Assembly (NCBI RefSeq): GCF_963678635.1
Contig: NC_087064.1
Coordinates: 43,523,159 to 43,587,158, forward strand
Length of the DNA: 64,000 nt
Direction: 5' to 3'
Source: Symsagittifera roscoffensis
Lineage: Eukaryota > Xenacoelomorpha > Acoela > Convolutidae
Shown here: positions 36,159 through 47,839 of the stretch, in pieces
Position numbering within the stretch: the first letter of the stretch is position 1
Layout: the number at the start of each line of letters is the position of its first letter
Program-made: the position numbers and the translations under genes
The notes under the pieces: generated by a model
What the model saw: only the letters and a program-made list of their open reading frames with translations
What the model was told of the DNA's origin: nothing
Databases searched by the model: none

Positions 36159-36696
36159 AGCCCCTCATAACCTATTCTAATGGACATTTTTTACAACTTG
36201 CGACCTTTTCTTTGCAGGTCTGTACGTTTTGAGTTCTCGAAAATCATAGTGACAAAAATCCTGACGCTCAAGCCACGACAAAATTGGACCCAGCAGACAC
36301 CCAGTATCTAGGACGGAGAACTTATTTGAATACTTCATGACATGGAATTTCACCGAATGGAAAAAGAGAGTAATCTCTTCCATCGCATGAGTTTATAAAA
36401 AAATCCGACAAAGTGTTGTCGAAGTAACCATTTTTCAAATTGCACCAATCAATCCCGACTACTCGATAGAAACCAATCATATCAAACATCAGTGAAACGA
36501 ACAGCAGACGAGGACTACAACGAGGTCAAGTTTGTTGATGCCGACAAATTCCATGACAGAAACCTTAAATAAGAAAAAAATAGGAATGGGTTACGAGCCC
36601 CTCATAACCTATTCTAATGGACATTTTTTACAACTTGCGACCTTTTCTTTGCAGGTCTGTACGTTTTGAGTTCTCGAAAATCATAGTGACAAAAAT
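35821..36696 (+). repeat. 438-bp tandem duplication of the BEL/Pao tail
   Basis: The unit 35821-36258 (tcctgacgctcaagccacga ... catagtgacaaaaa) is repeated at 36259-36696 with a handful of changes, for example agtcatctc versus agtaatctc. It copies the last ~60 integrase codons and the downstream sequence. That sequence includes the hairpin-like aggaatgggttacgagcccc. Confidence 0.9.
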
Positions 36697-36794
36697 CACG
36701 CAAATTACTGAATTAAATAGCAATTTTTACAAGAAATTTCTGAACTGATATCAATTGAAACAAGTTACTGAAAAGAATGTAATTTAAAAACGAA

Positions 36795-37290
36795 CAAGAC
36801 TGCACGTATCAGGGCAAAGCCCTGAATGTTCCGACTGCGTTTTAAGGTCTATAGAATAAAAAAATTTCATGAAAAAATCAAATGTAATAAAACAAAATGA
36901 AAAAAAAAATTTCTAAAACTTGATATATATTTTTTTGAAAATCATCCCCCCACACGCCATTAAAAGTACAAAGTGATACATATCGCTCCTTGTAACATAT
37001 AAATTATGGCAAATACGCGTCTTTCAACCAATTTGGAACAACTTCTAAGACGGATTAAATCTCCGCTTACGCGTCAAAAGCGCGAAATATATCGCGCGTT
37101 AATTGTCCCAAATTGGTCAAAATGGCCAGAATGGCAATCTTTTCAAAATTAAGCTCAGGAAGACAATACCTTTTGAATGATATAAAAAAATATCGTCATA
37201 AACTGCTAGTTAAAAAGTCGAAATTTGTCTGAAGAAAAAAAAACCCACCCCGAGCACAAATATTCCGTTACTTTCGTTACGAAAGTCGGA
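36795..37290 (+). mobile_element. R1 element, copy with internal deletion
   Basis: Starts caagactgcacgtatcaggg, carries ccccccacacgccat and gcgcgaaatatatcgcgcgt, and ends ttacgaaagtcgga. It shares the interior deletion of the 32366 copy (atggcaatcttttcaaaatt). The next copy follows after only a few bases. Confidence 0.85.
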
Positions 37291-37294
37291 AGCA

Positions 37295-37813
37295 CCAGAC
37301 TGCTCGTATCAACGCGAAACCCTGCATGTTCCGACTGTCTTTTAAAGTTTATGGAGCATAATAACAAGAAAAATTTAAATGTAGAAGAAAAAATTTTTTT
37401 TTTGTAATTTGAGAGTTTTTGTGAAAACATCTCCCTACACGTCATATTAAGTACAAAGTGTTAAATTTCGCTCTTATTAAACAAATCAATTAGGTCATAA
37501 AAGCTTCCTCCAACCAATTTGGAAGGAATTTGAAGACGGATTAAATCTTGCTCCCGCGTTAAAAACGCCAAAAATATCGCGCGTTAATTGTCCCAAATTG
37601 GCCACAAGGGCAATCTTTAAGCCCCCATAACTTTACGAAAAACAATCACAGGTGAAATAATTTTTCAAGATTAAGCTCACGACAACAATACTTTTCGAAT
37701 GATCTAAATAACCTCCGTCAAAAATGGCTAGTTAAAAAGTCGAAGTTTGTCTGAAGAAAAAAACCCACCCAAGCACAAATATTCCGTTACTTTCGTTACG
37801 AAAGTTGGAACAA
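37295..37813 (+). mobile_element. R1 element, adjacent copy
   Basis: From ccagactgctcgtatcaacg to ttacgaaagttggaaca. The bases after its end (aaaagcttttgttatagcta, atgccctaatagcagcag, gatttgccttaatatcaaaa) match those after the R1 copy ending at 17277. R1 plus this flank was therefore moved or copied as one larger unit. Confidence 0.85.
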
Positions 37814-38310
37814 AAAGCTTTTGTTATAGCTATGCCCTAATAGCAGCAGATTTTTTGATATGATTTGCCTTAATATCAAAACTACTCCATTTTTTACAGT
37901 TTTTTTAGGGTAGTTTTTGATAATTAAATTTTCGTTAATATTAAACTTCCGTCCCACATTCTTGGACAGAGCTATTCGCAATTTTAGGATTCGTCCTTTA
38001 AAATGCCTGTTTTCAAAATCACTTTTTTTTCAAAAACCAGTAAAATTTTTATATAGACCAAGAGCGAATGATCAGAGCTACCCTCTATAAAATTATCAAT
38101 ATTTGGTTTCAATTAAATACTAATGTAGACCGGGTCTGAAAATGCAAGATTTGATTTGCACTAAATTTTCCATTGTTAAACAAGGGGAGAGAAAAATTGT
38201 TATAAGGGGAAGCGAGAACAATGAAATGATCAGTGTGAAACAGTGTCTAAACTTGGCTGTTTCTTACTGCTTCAAGCGAAGTAACAAACTTAGTGCAGAT
38301 GAAGAGTTCT

Positions 38311-38555
38311 AGTAGTATTGTAATCCGCCGTGCGTCCTTAGGGGGGGGGTCTTCTTTCCGACGGTAGGGGTCTTTGTGGTCCCACAAAAGTAGGGTCCAA
38401 AAGGACCAACTTTTTTAAAGACCCAAAGTACCCTGCCCAAAATAAAAAGACCCCTCTCTTAGGACACCTGACAGATAAAAAATTTTGGTTTTTATTTTCG
38501 CGCGGTGGTTAAATTTAATCCTTTCCAAACTTTTCTACCACTAAATAAATATGGG
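38311..38555 (+). repeat. Extra left terminal repeat (duplicated copy)
   Basis: Starts agtagtattgtaatccgccg and matches the terminal repeat at 40790, and the reverse complement of that at 58737, over ~240 bases. Shared segments include gacggtaggggtcttt, aaaataaaaagacccctctc and cgcgcggtggttaaatttaa. It is preceded by agttct (38305-38310), as is the other left copy, because the flank was duplicated with it. Confidence 0.92.
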
Positions 38556-38958
38556 TATATCCGGCTGCAGTTTTCTCGCTTATTTTTATCTAAAAGCTAA
38601 TCCTTTTTATTCATATAAATATGAGTTTACATAAAGTACCATTCATATTTCCTTTTTAAAATTTTTGGTAATTATTGTTCGTTTCTTTTTCTTATTTTAT
38701 TTTCAAACTTATTTCCAACTCTCCCTTTTTTTCGACTTATTCCATTTTGATTCTTTTAGCCTTACTATTAGCTTACTTCGGGGAAACTAAATACGCAATC
38801 CTTCGCTGTTGCTTCAAGGGTAAGTTGTAATTACCAGTCTCTTTTGCGCCGGTCTATTTAACTTAAAACAATGTTTGCTGAATGTTTTTTATTTACAAAT
38901 TTACAGCCGTATTCCAAATAACAAGGCAATTTAGCCGACACTTTTAAATGAAAAAATT

Positions 38959-40378
38959 TTATTGATCAGTTTTATCAAGTTTTCTCCTTTTTTTCTGACT
39001 AGAACCAATAGACGCTTCTGTTAGAATGAATGGGTTATTGATAGGCGGAGGGTCTCTTGAACTGCTAGCTGCGCTTTCTTCTTGAAGCTCTTCCTCCGTA
39101 TAGCTTTCTTGAAGAAAGCCCCAATCTGGGACCCGGAATTCCGGTGATTGCCAGCTTTTGCTGTTTTCGCTGCTATAAGTCGGGGTATTTGTCAACTGTG
39201 AGTTTGCCCACTCGCTTTCTTCCGCAATGGCCTCGAAGAACACATTTTCTTCTGTAGACCTGTGTCCAAAGGGCAATGTAGCTATACCGTCGAATAGTAA
39301 GAACCGCTTACTATCGAAGGGTGAAAGGGCAATTCGGTTCTGCGCTATGGTTATGTTGGTATGGGCTTTCGATTTTATTGAGTAGTTGTATATACGAAGG
39401 GTTTTTCCACTCATTAATGTTTCCCTGAACCTCTGGTGTGTAAGTTGCTGCTGGGAGTGTTGAACTACTCCTTTTGCACTGCTGTTGCTAGTTGAATCTA
39501 AATGAAGAACAAAGATTAGCCCATAAACATATTTTAGCTTTGTAAGCCCATAAAAATTCGCAAGCCCAGTTCTAGTGTTAATATTGAAAACGGTTCCCAA
39601 ATCTGAATATTTTGAAGACTCAACATCTAATAACTTTCCAATTTTTTCAATTCCAAAAGTTTAAATATCTTAATTCATTCCAAATCATAAAAATTCCAAA
39701 TCATGTCATTATCAAAAAATCATTCCATGTCAAAATTTTAAATTTGTTCACGTCAAAAGTTACAAAAGTGCGTTTGTGGTGAGTAGTTGTTTAAGACATT
39801 TTAAATGATGAATGGTTCTTCATTTTAAGTTTTAAAATGAAGAATCACAGCCTTTCAGGGCTAGTTACGTCTTTTTAAACTGACAGGGATTAACAAAAGT
39901 TATTAATTTGGTCCCAACAAGATCCAAAACCCCAATGGATGGTACCCTTAATATAAAGAAATGGAGGGGACTTGGAGAGGTGCTATTTTTTCAATACTAA
40001 CCTGCATTTTTCAACCAGTAGAGCTTTGGTTTCAACGCGATGAATTCTGCAATGATTTTTTCCGCCGCCTCGTCCTTAAATTTCAATACAACCTTCTTAT
40101 TCACATTGCTGAATAAGAAGTGATCGCTTGGGCAGTTGGAAAAATCGAAATTATCGGTCAGTTTTCGCAGATCTGCGTATACGTCTTCGGTTTTTACCGC
40201 ATAATTAAACAAATCTGTGTCACTGTATAGCAGTTCAAGGTACATGTTTACTATCATTTGCCGATAATGAAAATAAAACATGACTCTTTTCGACAAATCC
40301 AAAATAGTTGCACCAATTATCATGGGTTTGTCCCACAAAATACTCGTTACAGCGAAACAAACAGTAGCAACTTCCTCG
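38959..40378 (-). pseudogene. Duplicated 3' end of Polinton polB
   Basis: Two blocks match the intact-side copy. 40002-40378 encodes the palm region around the YSDTD motif, here followed by Leu where the other copy has the usual Ser. 38959-39497 encodes the C-terminal end. Between them is a 504-base intron (39498-40001) with GT..AG ends at the same positions as in the other copy. The 5' side stops abruptly at the duplication junction, so no full protein is possible. The tail ends in KKRRKL, a possible nuclear signal. Confidence 0.88.
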
Positions 40379-40783
40379 TTTTTTAGGGTAGTTCTTGATA
40401 ATTAAATTTCCATTAATATTAAACTTCCGTCCCACATTCTTGGACAGAGCTATTCGCAATTTTAGGATTCGTGCTTTAAAATGCCTGTTTTCAATATCAC
40501 TTTTTCTTTCAAAAACCAGTAAAATTTTTATATAGACCAAGAGCGAATGATCAGAGCTACCCTCTATAAAATTATCAATATTTGGTTTCAATTAATTACT
40601 AATGTAGACCGGGTCTGAAAATGCAAGATTTGATTTGCACTAAATTTTCCATTGTTAAACAAGGGGAGAGAAAAATTGTTAAAAGGGGAAGCGAGAACAA
40701 TGAAATGATCAGTGTGAAACACTGTCTAAACTTGGCTGTTTCTTACTGCTTCAAGCGAAGTAACAAACTTAGTGCAGATAAAG

Positions 40784-40789
40784 AGTTCT
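40784..40789 (+). other. Target-site duplication, left (agttct)
   Basis: Six bases directly before the left terminal repeat. The six after the right repeat are aattct (58738-58743), five of six identical. Polintons are known for 6-base target duplications. Confidence 0.7.
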
Positions 40790-41034
40790 ATTAGTATTGT
40801 AATCCGCCGTGCGTCCTTGGGGGGGGGGGGGGTCTTTTCGACGGTAGGGGTCTTTGGGGTCCTACAAAAGTAGGGTCCAAAAGGACCCATCTTTTTTAAA
40901 GACCCCAAAGTACCCTGCCCAAAATAAAAAGACCCCTCTCTTAGGACACCCGACAGATAAAAAACTATGGTTTTTATTTTTCGCGCGGTTGTTAAATTTA
41001 ATCCCTTCCAAACTTTCCCACCACTAAATAAGTA
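40790..41034 (+). repeat. Left terminal inverted repeat of the Polinton
   Basis: Begins attagtattgtaatccgccg and continues through a long G run, gacggtaggggtctttgggg, aaagaccccaaagtaccctg, cttaggacacccgacagata and gttaaatttaatcccttcc. It matches the reverse complement of 58503-58737, except that the right copy lacks ~18 bases around aaaagtagggtccaaaagg and the poly-G lengths differ. Confidence 0.95.
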
Positions 41035-41979
41035 TGGGTATATCCGGCTGCGGTTTTCTCGCTTATTTTTATCTAAAAGCTAATCCTTTTTGTTCATATA
41101 AGTATGAGTTTACATAAAGTTCCATTCAAATTTCCTTTTAAAAATTTTTGGTAATTATTGTTCGTTTCTTTTTCTTATTTTATTTTCAAACTTATTTCCA
41201 ACTCTCCCTTTTTTTCGACTTATTCCATTTTGATTCTTTTAGCCTTACTATTAGCTTACTTCGGGGAAACTAAATACGCAATCCTTCGCTGTTGCTTCAA
41301 GGGTAAGTTGTAATTACCAGTCTCTTTTGCGCCGGTCTATTTAACTTAAAACAATGTTTGCTGAATGTTTTTTATTTACAAATTTACAGCCGTATTCCAA
41401 GTAACAAGGCAATTTAGCCGACATTTTAAGTGAAAAAATTTTATTGATCAGTTTTATCAAGTTTTCTCCTTTTTTTCTGACTAGAACCAACAGACGCTTC
41501 TGTTAGAATGAATGGGTTATTGATAGGCGAATGGTCTCTTGAACTGCTAGCTGCGCTTTCTTCTTGAAGCTCTTCCTCAAAATAGCTTTCTTGAAGAAAG
41601 CCCCAATCTGGGACTCGGAATTCCGGTGATTGCCAGCTTTTGCTGTTTTCGCTGCTATAAGTCGGGGTATTTGTCAACTGTGAGTTTGCCCACTCGCTTT
41701 CTTCCGCAATGGCCTCGAAGAACACATTTTCTTCTGTAGACCTGTGTCCAAAGGGCAATAGAGCTATCCCGTCGAATAGTAAGAACCGCTTACTATCGAA
41801 GGGTGAAAGGGCAATTCGGTTCTGCGCTATGGTTATGTTGGTGTGGGCTTTCGATTTTATTGAGTAGTTGTATATACGAAGGGTTTTTCCACTCATTAAT
41901 GTTTCCCTGAACCTCTGGTGTGTAAGTTGCTGCTGGGAGTGTTGAACTACTCCTTTTGCACTGCTGTTGCTAGTTGAAT

Positions 41980-42481
41980 CTAAATGAAGAACAAAGATTA
42001 GCCCATAAACATATTTTAGCTTTGTAAGCCCATAAAAATTCGCAAGCCAAGTTCTAGTGTTAATATTGAAAACGGTTCCCAAATCTGAATATTTTGAAGA
42101 CTCAACATCTAATAACTTTCCAATTTTTTCAATTCCAAAAGTTTAAATATCTTAATTCATTCCAAATCATAAAAATTCCAAATCATGTCATTATCAAAAA
42201 ATCATTCCATGTCAAAATTTTAAATTTGTTCACGTCAAAAGTTACAAAAGTGCGTTTGTGGTGAGTAGTTGTTTAAGACAGTTTAAATGATGAATGGTTC
42301 TTCATTTTAAGTTTTAAAATGAAGAATCACAGCCTTTCAGGGCTAGTTACGTCTTTTTAAACTGACAGGGATTAAAAAGTTATTAATTTGGTCCCAACAA
42401 GATCCAAAACCCCAATGGATGGTACCCTTAATGTAAAGAAATGGAGGGGACTTGGAGAGGTGCTATTTTTTCAATACTAAC
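41980..42481 (-). other. polB intron 2 (502 bp)
   Basis: The donor reads gcag/gttagt and the acceptor cttcatttag/att. Splicing joins the palm region to the C-terminal exon in the same frame in both duplicated copies (the other spans 39498-40001, 504 bases). The exon on each side matches the family across the join, which supports a true intron rather than an insertion. Confidence 0.8.
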
Positions 42482-45053
42482 CTGCATTTTTCAACCAGTA
42501 GAGCTTTGGTTTCAACGCGATGAATTCTGCAATGATTTTTTCCGCCGCCTCGTCCTTAAATTTCAATACAACCTTCTTATTCACATTGCTGAATAAGAAG
42601 TGATCGCTTGGGTAGTTGGAAAAATCGAAATTATCGGTCAGTTTTTGCAGATTTGCGTATACGTCTTCGGTTTTTACCGCATAAATAAATGAATCTGTGT
42701 CACTGTATAGCAGTTCAAGGTACATGTTTACTATCATTTGCCGATAATGAAAGTAAAACATGACTCTTTTCGACAAATCCAAAATACTTGCACCAATTAT
42801 AATGGGTTTGTCCCACAAAATACTCGTTACAGCAAAACAAACAGTAGCAACTTCCTCGTCGATTATCTGGAAGCTTTTCATCGTGCTCATAGCTGTTTTT
42901 TGAAGCAATTCTCTTTCGTTTCTAATAATTTCGAATTTTTGCGTCCTAGTTTTGATTCCATAGTTTTTCCCAATGCTGAACTTACGATGAGCTTGTAAAA
43001 AATCTCTTCAAATTTGTTGCGCGCTGACATTCTCAATTGAGTGTTTAAAACCACAAAGGGCTCCATCCATCTACCTTGATGATATTTTAAGACCTTAATC
43101 AATTTGGTAACTCTTAAGCCTAGTTCTATGTAGAGTTTTAATGTAAGGTAGTGCAGAACGTAGCCTTCCTTTGGATCTAATAATTGAACCAGTTTTGGTA
43201 CCTTTGGTAGCGACGTGACCCCCATCTCCCCTAACATCTGTATTTGCTCGTTACTTAGTTTATCCGTACCGATAATTTCACGTGAGGGGGCTAGCGGGTA
43301 GTCTGCAAAGTAATCTTGAAGTTCTTCAGGTATACTGAGATCCACTTCCAAAATGTATCCCCACTCAGAGTTATCGTCGGTTTGCAAAATGTATTCGAGA
43401 CTTTCCTCAAATATTGAGAAATATTTGATGGGAAGGGGACAGTGTTTCATAATACCCCCGTACAAATTGTTAGCGTCTATATTCAATAGATAGCTAGAGG
43501 GCTCTTCAGGGTTGTAGTCTTCGAGGTATTTGTTGTTGGCTTTAAAAAAACGGCGTGCATATATCGATGACATCCCTCCCCGAATCATTTTTTGAACCAT
43601 GTTCAAATGCTCCTTTTCATTAAGTAACTTGAGGTCTGCATTGCAGACTTTTAAAAATGTATCGCCCGAGAGGTTACTAGCCGTGAAGTAGCATGCACAA
43701 TCTAATCCGTACGTTTCTAACAAACTTCACGAAAGGCTTCGAATACTGAAGCGAGTAGCAGTACGTCCGTTGCTAGGTATACATCATGGTACTCGCCTAG
43801 TGATGCGCATTTCATTTCGGCGAAAACTTAAATGGCATGGTTGTACTGATTTTTCGAAACACTTATTTCCCCTGCTGTAAAGTGTTGCTCCACATTTTGC
43901 TAGGTGGCAGTCGAGTTTCTCGAAATTTTTCAAAACTGCTAAAGTATGAATACGGGTAGAAACCTTTTTGTTTTAGCAATGCTATCTGTTCTGCTGAGTA
44001 ACCAAGTTCTTCAAAGTAATTTTCCAGTAGGAAAAATTTTTCTTCCGGCAAGTATTCGACGAGTTTCGAAAGGGGGGACAGCATGATTTTATGAGAGTCT
44101 ATGAAACGTAGATTTTCATACACTTTTTTCAGTTTTCCGTTTTTATCGGTGTATGTTTTGATATAGACCGACATAGTGAGTGATAAATATTTCTCCTCAG
44201 TGGAAGGGATCACTGAGTAAGTGTTTCGGGGTTTTTGTTTGAGAGCGCTTTTATGATGAAATGCAGATCACAGTTTGACAAGTTATGCGCTATTACGGGT
44301 ATATAGTTCGCCGTTTTTCGATTGATGTTGCATTCGTTATGCGCCCATCCCAAGAACTTGTTGGTATAGTGACAGTGATCAAGTACAACTTGGTCATTGT
44401 CAGCAAATTCTGTTTCACATATCCAACAAGTGTGCGCTTCTTCACGCGTGCATTTTGGTGTGCCAGTGAACGTGTAATATTTTCGTTTTCCGAGGTATAT
44501 TTGTTTGGCCAACAATTTGAGCGAGGCGATCAATTCCTTCATAACATTTTCTCCTCTCTTCAGTTCAAACTTTAAGACTTCGCGCTTCCCAAATTCAAAA
44601 ACGGCCAGAGCGTAACCGCATGCTTGATAATTCTCTAGTGTTTCGGTGCTAGATTTTTGGGGGTCGGGTTGCGGTCCGTATACGGGTTGTAGTAGCGATT
44701 CGAGGTCAAAGTAAATAACTCTCGGTACATACCAGCGGGCAGTTAAATTTTTAAAACGATGAGTGTCCTTTCCCGGTTTGGGCATAGTGATTACAAATCC
44801 CTCGTCTTGGGAGCACATTTCATGGTGTCTTTGTAGTGTATCGACGGATGAACATGTACATAAGCATTTGCGGAAAATTTGGTTTCGGTATCGGTGTAAT
44901 TTTCCACGCACATATTCCACCACCCTCATCAAATCAATGATCAGCACATAGGGATGAGTTTGTCCGTTGCTGAGTACTAGTAGGTCAACACATAGATCAC
45001 TTGAGTTTTTGCTGGACACTCTCAAAGGTAGCAATTCACCTCCTTTGTACCTA

Positions 45054-45146
45054 CTGAAAACAAACAATTGAGTGCTTGGGTTTCTGGATGAACTTAATGT
45101 GTTATAGATGATTCAACAAATGTTTTGTCAAAAAATCAATGCTCAC
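45054..45146 (-). other. polB intron 1 (93 bp)
   Basis: The donor reads ttccg/gtgagc and the acceptor gttttcag/tagg. The two flanking open frames are in different phases and are brought together by removing exactly these 93 bases. The polypyrimidine stretch before the acceptor is good. Confidence 0.75.
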
Positions 45147-46186
45147 CGGAATACATTGACTTGACAGTTGTTAAGTTGTTCAAATCGGTCAATATCGTAT
45201 AGTCCCAATGGCATCTCGTACCAGCCTTCAATTTTCACAACATTTTCTTGGGAGAGCTTGTAATTTTTCAGTTTGTTTCGATGTTGGTAGCTTTGGGCAG
45301 CAGGATAAAGAGCAGTTGTTGTCTCTGAATTTCGATCATGGTACGCGGCCACAAAGCAGTATAGAAAGCACTTCTGATTGTTTCTCTGTTTCATCGGTTT
45401 CAATGAATCGGGCAGGTCAATGTATGAGCCAGCACGGATCGGAGAAAATTCTGCAAAACCTACAGCCAGCTTTTCGATGCGCTCCACAATCCAACCGCTA
45501 CCGTGAGAAGCGAACGTGTTGATGGCATTGACCATATGCTCAATCATTTCCAAATATGTCTCTTTCTCGATTCCATTCAAGAAGACATTGATCATCTTAG
45601 AATTCAGATATAACATTGTCTTCTCGTGGCGTAACTCCCCGTCACCAGTTTCGTTTGTATCGCTCGAGAACTTTATCATACTCACGTCCACATGCAGTTG
45701 AAATTTACAGGGTCTTTCCTGCACTCATTCGTCTATCAACGCATCAATTTTCTCTTTGTTTCGCATGATTACATTCATCAGATCCAATTCATCCTCCTTA
45801 ACGCTCAACTCGTATCGTCTTAACTTTCCCCTAAACGCAGATTCAGTTGGAGCAGATGATGTTCCCACCTCCTTTCCGGGAGTCCAAATGGGTAGTTGAT
45901 GGTTTTTCGACATATGTTGCCGGAACTTCTCAACCGAGAGGAAGATTGTATGACAGTAGATACAAAGACTATCAGTTGAGACGTTGTGAGCTAGCTCGAC
46001 ATGCTCCCTAGCTTCTGCCAGCGAGCTGAAGGATTCTCGACATTCGTCACATTTAGTTGGTGGCGGTGGGGCTGCGAATATCTTCTGGATATTTTGTTCA
46101 TGTCGTCTCAAGTTCTTTGGTGAACTAAAGACTTTCGAGCAGGTCGAACAAATGATTGGTGTCTGTTTTACACTTGAGTTAGGCAT

Positions 46187-47839
46187 TGTTGTTTCGAGAT
46201 TGAGAGTTCAGGAAAGAAGAATTTTTTTCAAGAAATTTATCAAGTTTTACCAAAGCTGATTTTGACAAAGCAAAAGCGAGAAGTGAAAAATTTTTCACAA
46301 ACCAAATTTGGATCGAGACCGTATTAAACTCAATTACGTGGGTGAAGCATAGACTCAACAGTGGCTTTGAAGTGGTTGTAGTTTTGGAGCTTTATATGGT
46401 TTTATGAAATGACTGTCAATTCGATTTTGGGTTAATGACTCAACTGTATTAAATAGTATAAATACTTGTGGTTAGAGTAGCTGACAATTCCATGAAGGGA
46501 TCAATCTGGGAATGTTATTTCTTTTACCTAAAGATTGTGAATGTTAACACCACTGCTATTATCAACTTCCCTGTTTAGTCAACTTGACTAAATATTGAAA
46601 ATATATTTGAATTTTTTTGCCAAGTTTTTTGTTTCAACCAAAATGGTAACCCACCAATCAAGTCAAGCAAGGAAGACATGTAAACATACCTGACAAAAAT
46701 AACAAATGGTAGTTGAGAATTTTGTTCTTTTCTCAAATAAATTATTATTCTTTGACAAATTTCACATATAGTTCATCAAAAGATTGATGCAGGGCCGTTT
46801 GGTGCAGTAGGCAATAACTACCCGGCAATGCTACTCATTAGGAATCTCTGAAACGCTTGCCCCACTGTAATGTTGGGTCAAAAATTTGAGATGTTTCATT
46901 TTTAGTACATATTCCTGTCGTGAAAAAGAAAATAAAATACAAAAAATAATTTTTGTCTCCAAATCCAATGAAACCTGGTCCAATCAATTTGTCGTGGTTT
47001 ATTGGACAGGGTTGTAACCCATGTTGAAAAAATCGAGAAAAAAAAACAAATTTTGAATTTTTTAACCATTTTAACCTGAAAATGAGTATTATTGAACGTG
47101 AAATCTTTTATAGACATGTGATTTTATTATATATAATGCTTTCTAATGGCTCATACACTCTCTAAAGTCTACTCGTAAGAGTTCTGGCTAACCCCACCAG
47201 GCTGTAGACATATTAGAGAGAGAGAGAAAAAAAACAAAAATAGAGAGTGTAAAGAGCCAAAAGTAACTATGGTTGAATAACCGGCAGAATTGCTGGACCC
47301 ATCCATAAATAGCTTTCTTTTGAAAAAGCTATATCTCAAAAGGGATATTAATGGGGTTTATGGATCGTCAGTTCTCTCTCTTTCTCTCTCTCTCTTTATC
47401 TTTTTCTGTGTTAATAATTATATTTTGAAAACTATTATGAAAAAACATAACAAAAACATTTTTATGTTTTTTGTTTTAACATCATTAGATAAAATTTAAG
47501 GAAGAGTATTCAGTTTATCTTTTATGATTTTTCGAAATGAGCATTAAAGAAAACTGATATAAGTAAGTTGGATTTGACGAGAAATTTATCAAAAATTATA
47601 CATTTAGACTTTTATGCCGACTTTTTAAAATTATTTTGGGTTTTTTTCTTCTATTATTTTTTTCTTTTGTTTTTATTTCCTTTTTATTGATTGAAAAGAA
47701 CAAAGCAAACTTTAATTCATCGTTGAGGTCAGTTATCCAATGTGAATTTGTACACATTAGTTAATAATTTTTTCAGAAAAATTTTAGAACAACACAAAAA
47801 CTCAGCAAGATTGAAAATGTAATAAAGTTTCTTAAGTTT
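46187..47839. other. Non-coding stretch inside the Polinton
   Basis: AT-rich with no recognised gene. 47149-47260 holds a short inverted repeat (ggctcatacactctcta and tagagagtgtaaagagcc) around a gagaga run. 47367-47396 is a ct-rich simple repeat. It probably contains the polB promoter side and a small insertion, but no motif could be assigned. Confidence 0.5.

Larger units (their letters stand above)
37911..42858. repeat. 2.48-kb tandem segmental duplication (37911-40378 and 40379-42858)
   Basis: Both units begin ttttttagggtag and end at acagtagcaacttcctcg. Each contains ~400 bases of pre-insertion left flank, the target-site motif agttct, the left terminal repeat of the Polinton, and the 3' end of polB with its intron. 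Identity is high (a few percent differences and small indels). The junction near 40379 lies inside polB coding sequence of unit 1 and switches directly to flank sequence. So unit 1 is a partial left-end copy produced after the element had inserted. Confidence 0.92.
41441..46186 (-). pseudogene. polB: Protein-primed family B DNA polymerase of Polinton (broken)
   Basis: Replicates the element DNA. Starts at ATG 46186. Domains in order: three C2H2-like zinc fingers (CSTCSKVF, CDECRESF and CIYCHTIF; the first lacks its last His); N-terminal Polinton PolB region; exonuclease motif I (YFDLESL); a Cys/His insert with CWICETEF and DHCHY; exonuclease motif II (HNLSNCD); motif III (YHDVYLATD). The polymerase motifs follow: A (DANNLYG), B-like (SALGKTMES) and C (YSDTDS). 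Two GT..AG introns are inferred, 45054-45146 and 41980-42481, both preserving frame. Lesions: in-frame TGA 45725-45727, frameshifts near 44211, 43868, 43722 and 42895, and TAA 43828-43830. About 1,400 codons in total, the normal size for the family. The catalytic motifs survive but the reading frame does not. Confidence 0.93.

Noticed and set aside
40235-40591. 118-codon minus-strand frame crossing the duplication junction
   Set aside because: It joins host flank to an out-of-frame part of polB and is a chimera of the junction. A shorter version in the other flank copy (37796-37981) shows no further support.
45054-45146. Frameshift between the two N-terminal polB frames
   Set aside because: A 93-base stretch with gtgagc donor and ttttcag acceptor removes the discontinuity exactly, so an intron is the better explanation.
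44285-45701. Plus-strand frames opposite polB
   Set aside because: They are shadows of the minus-strand polymerase gene with no independent motif.
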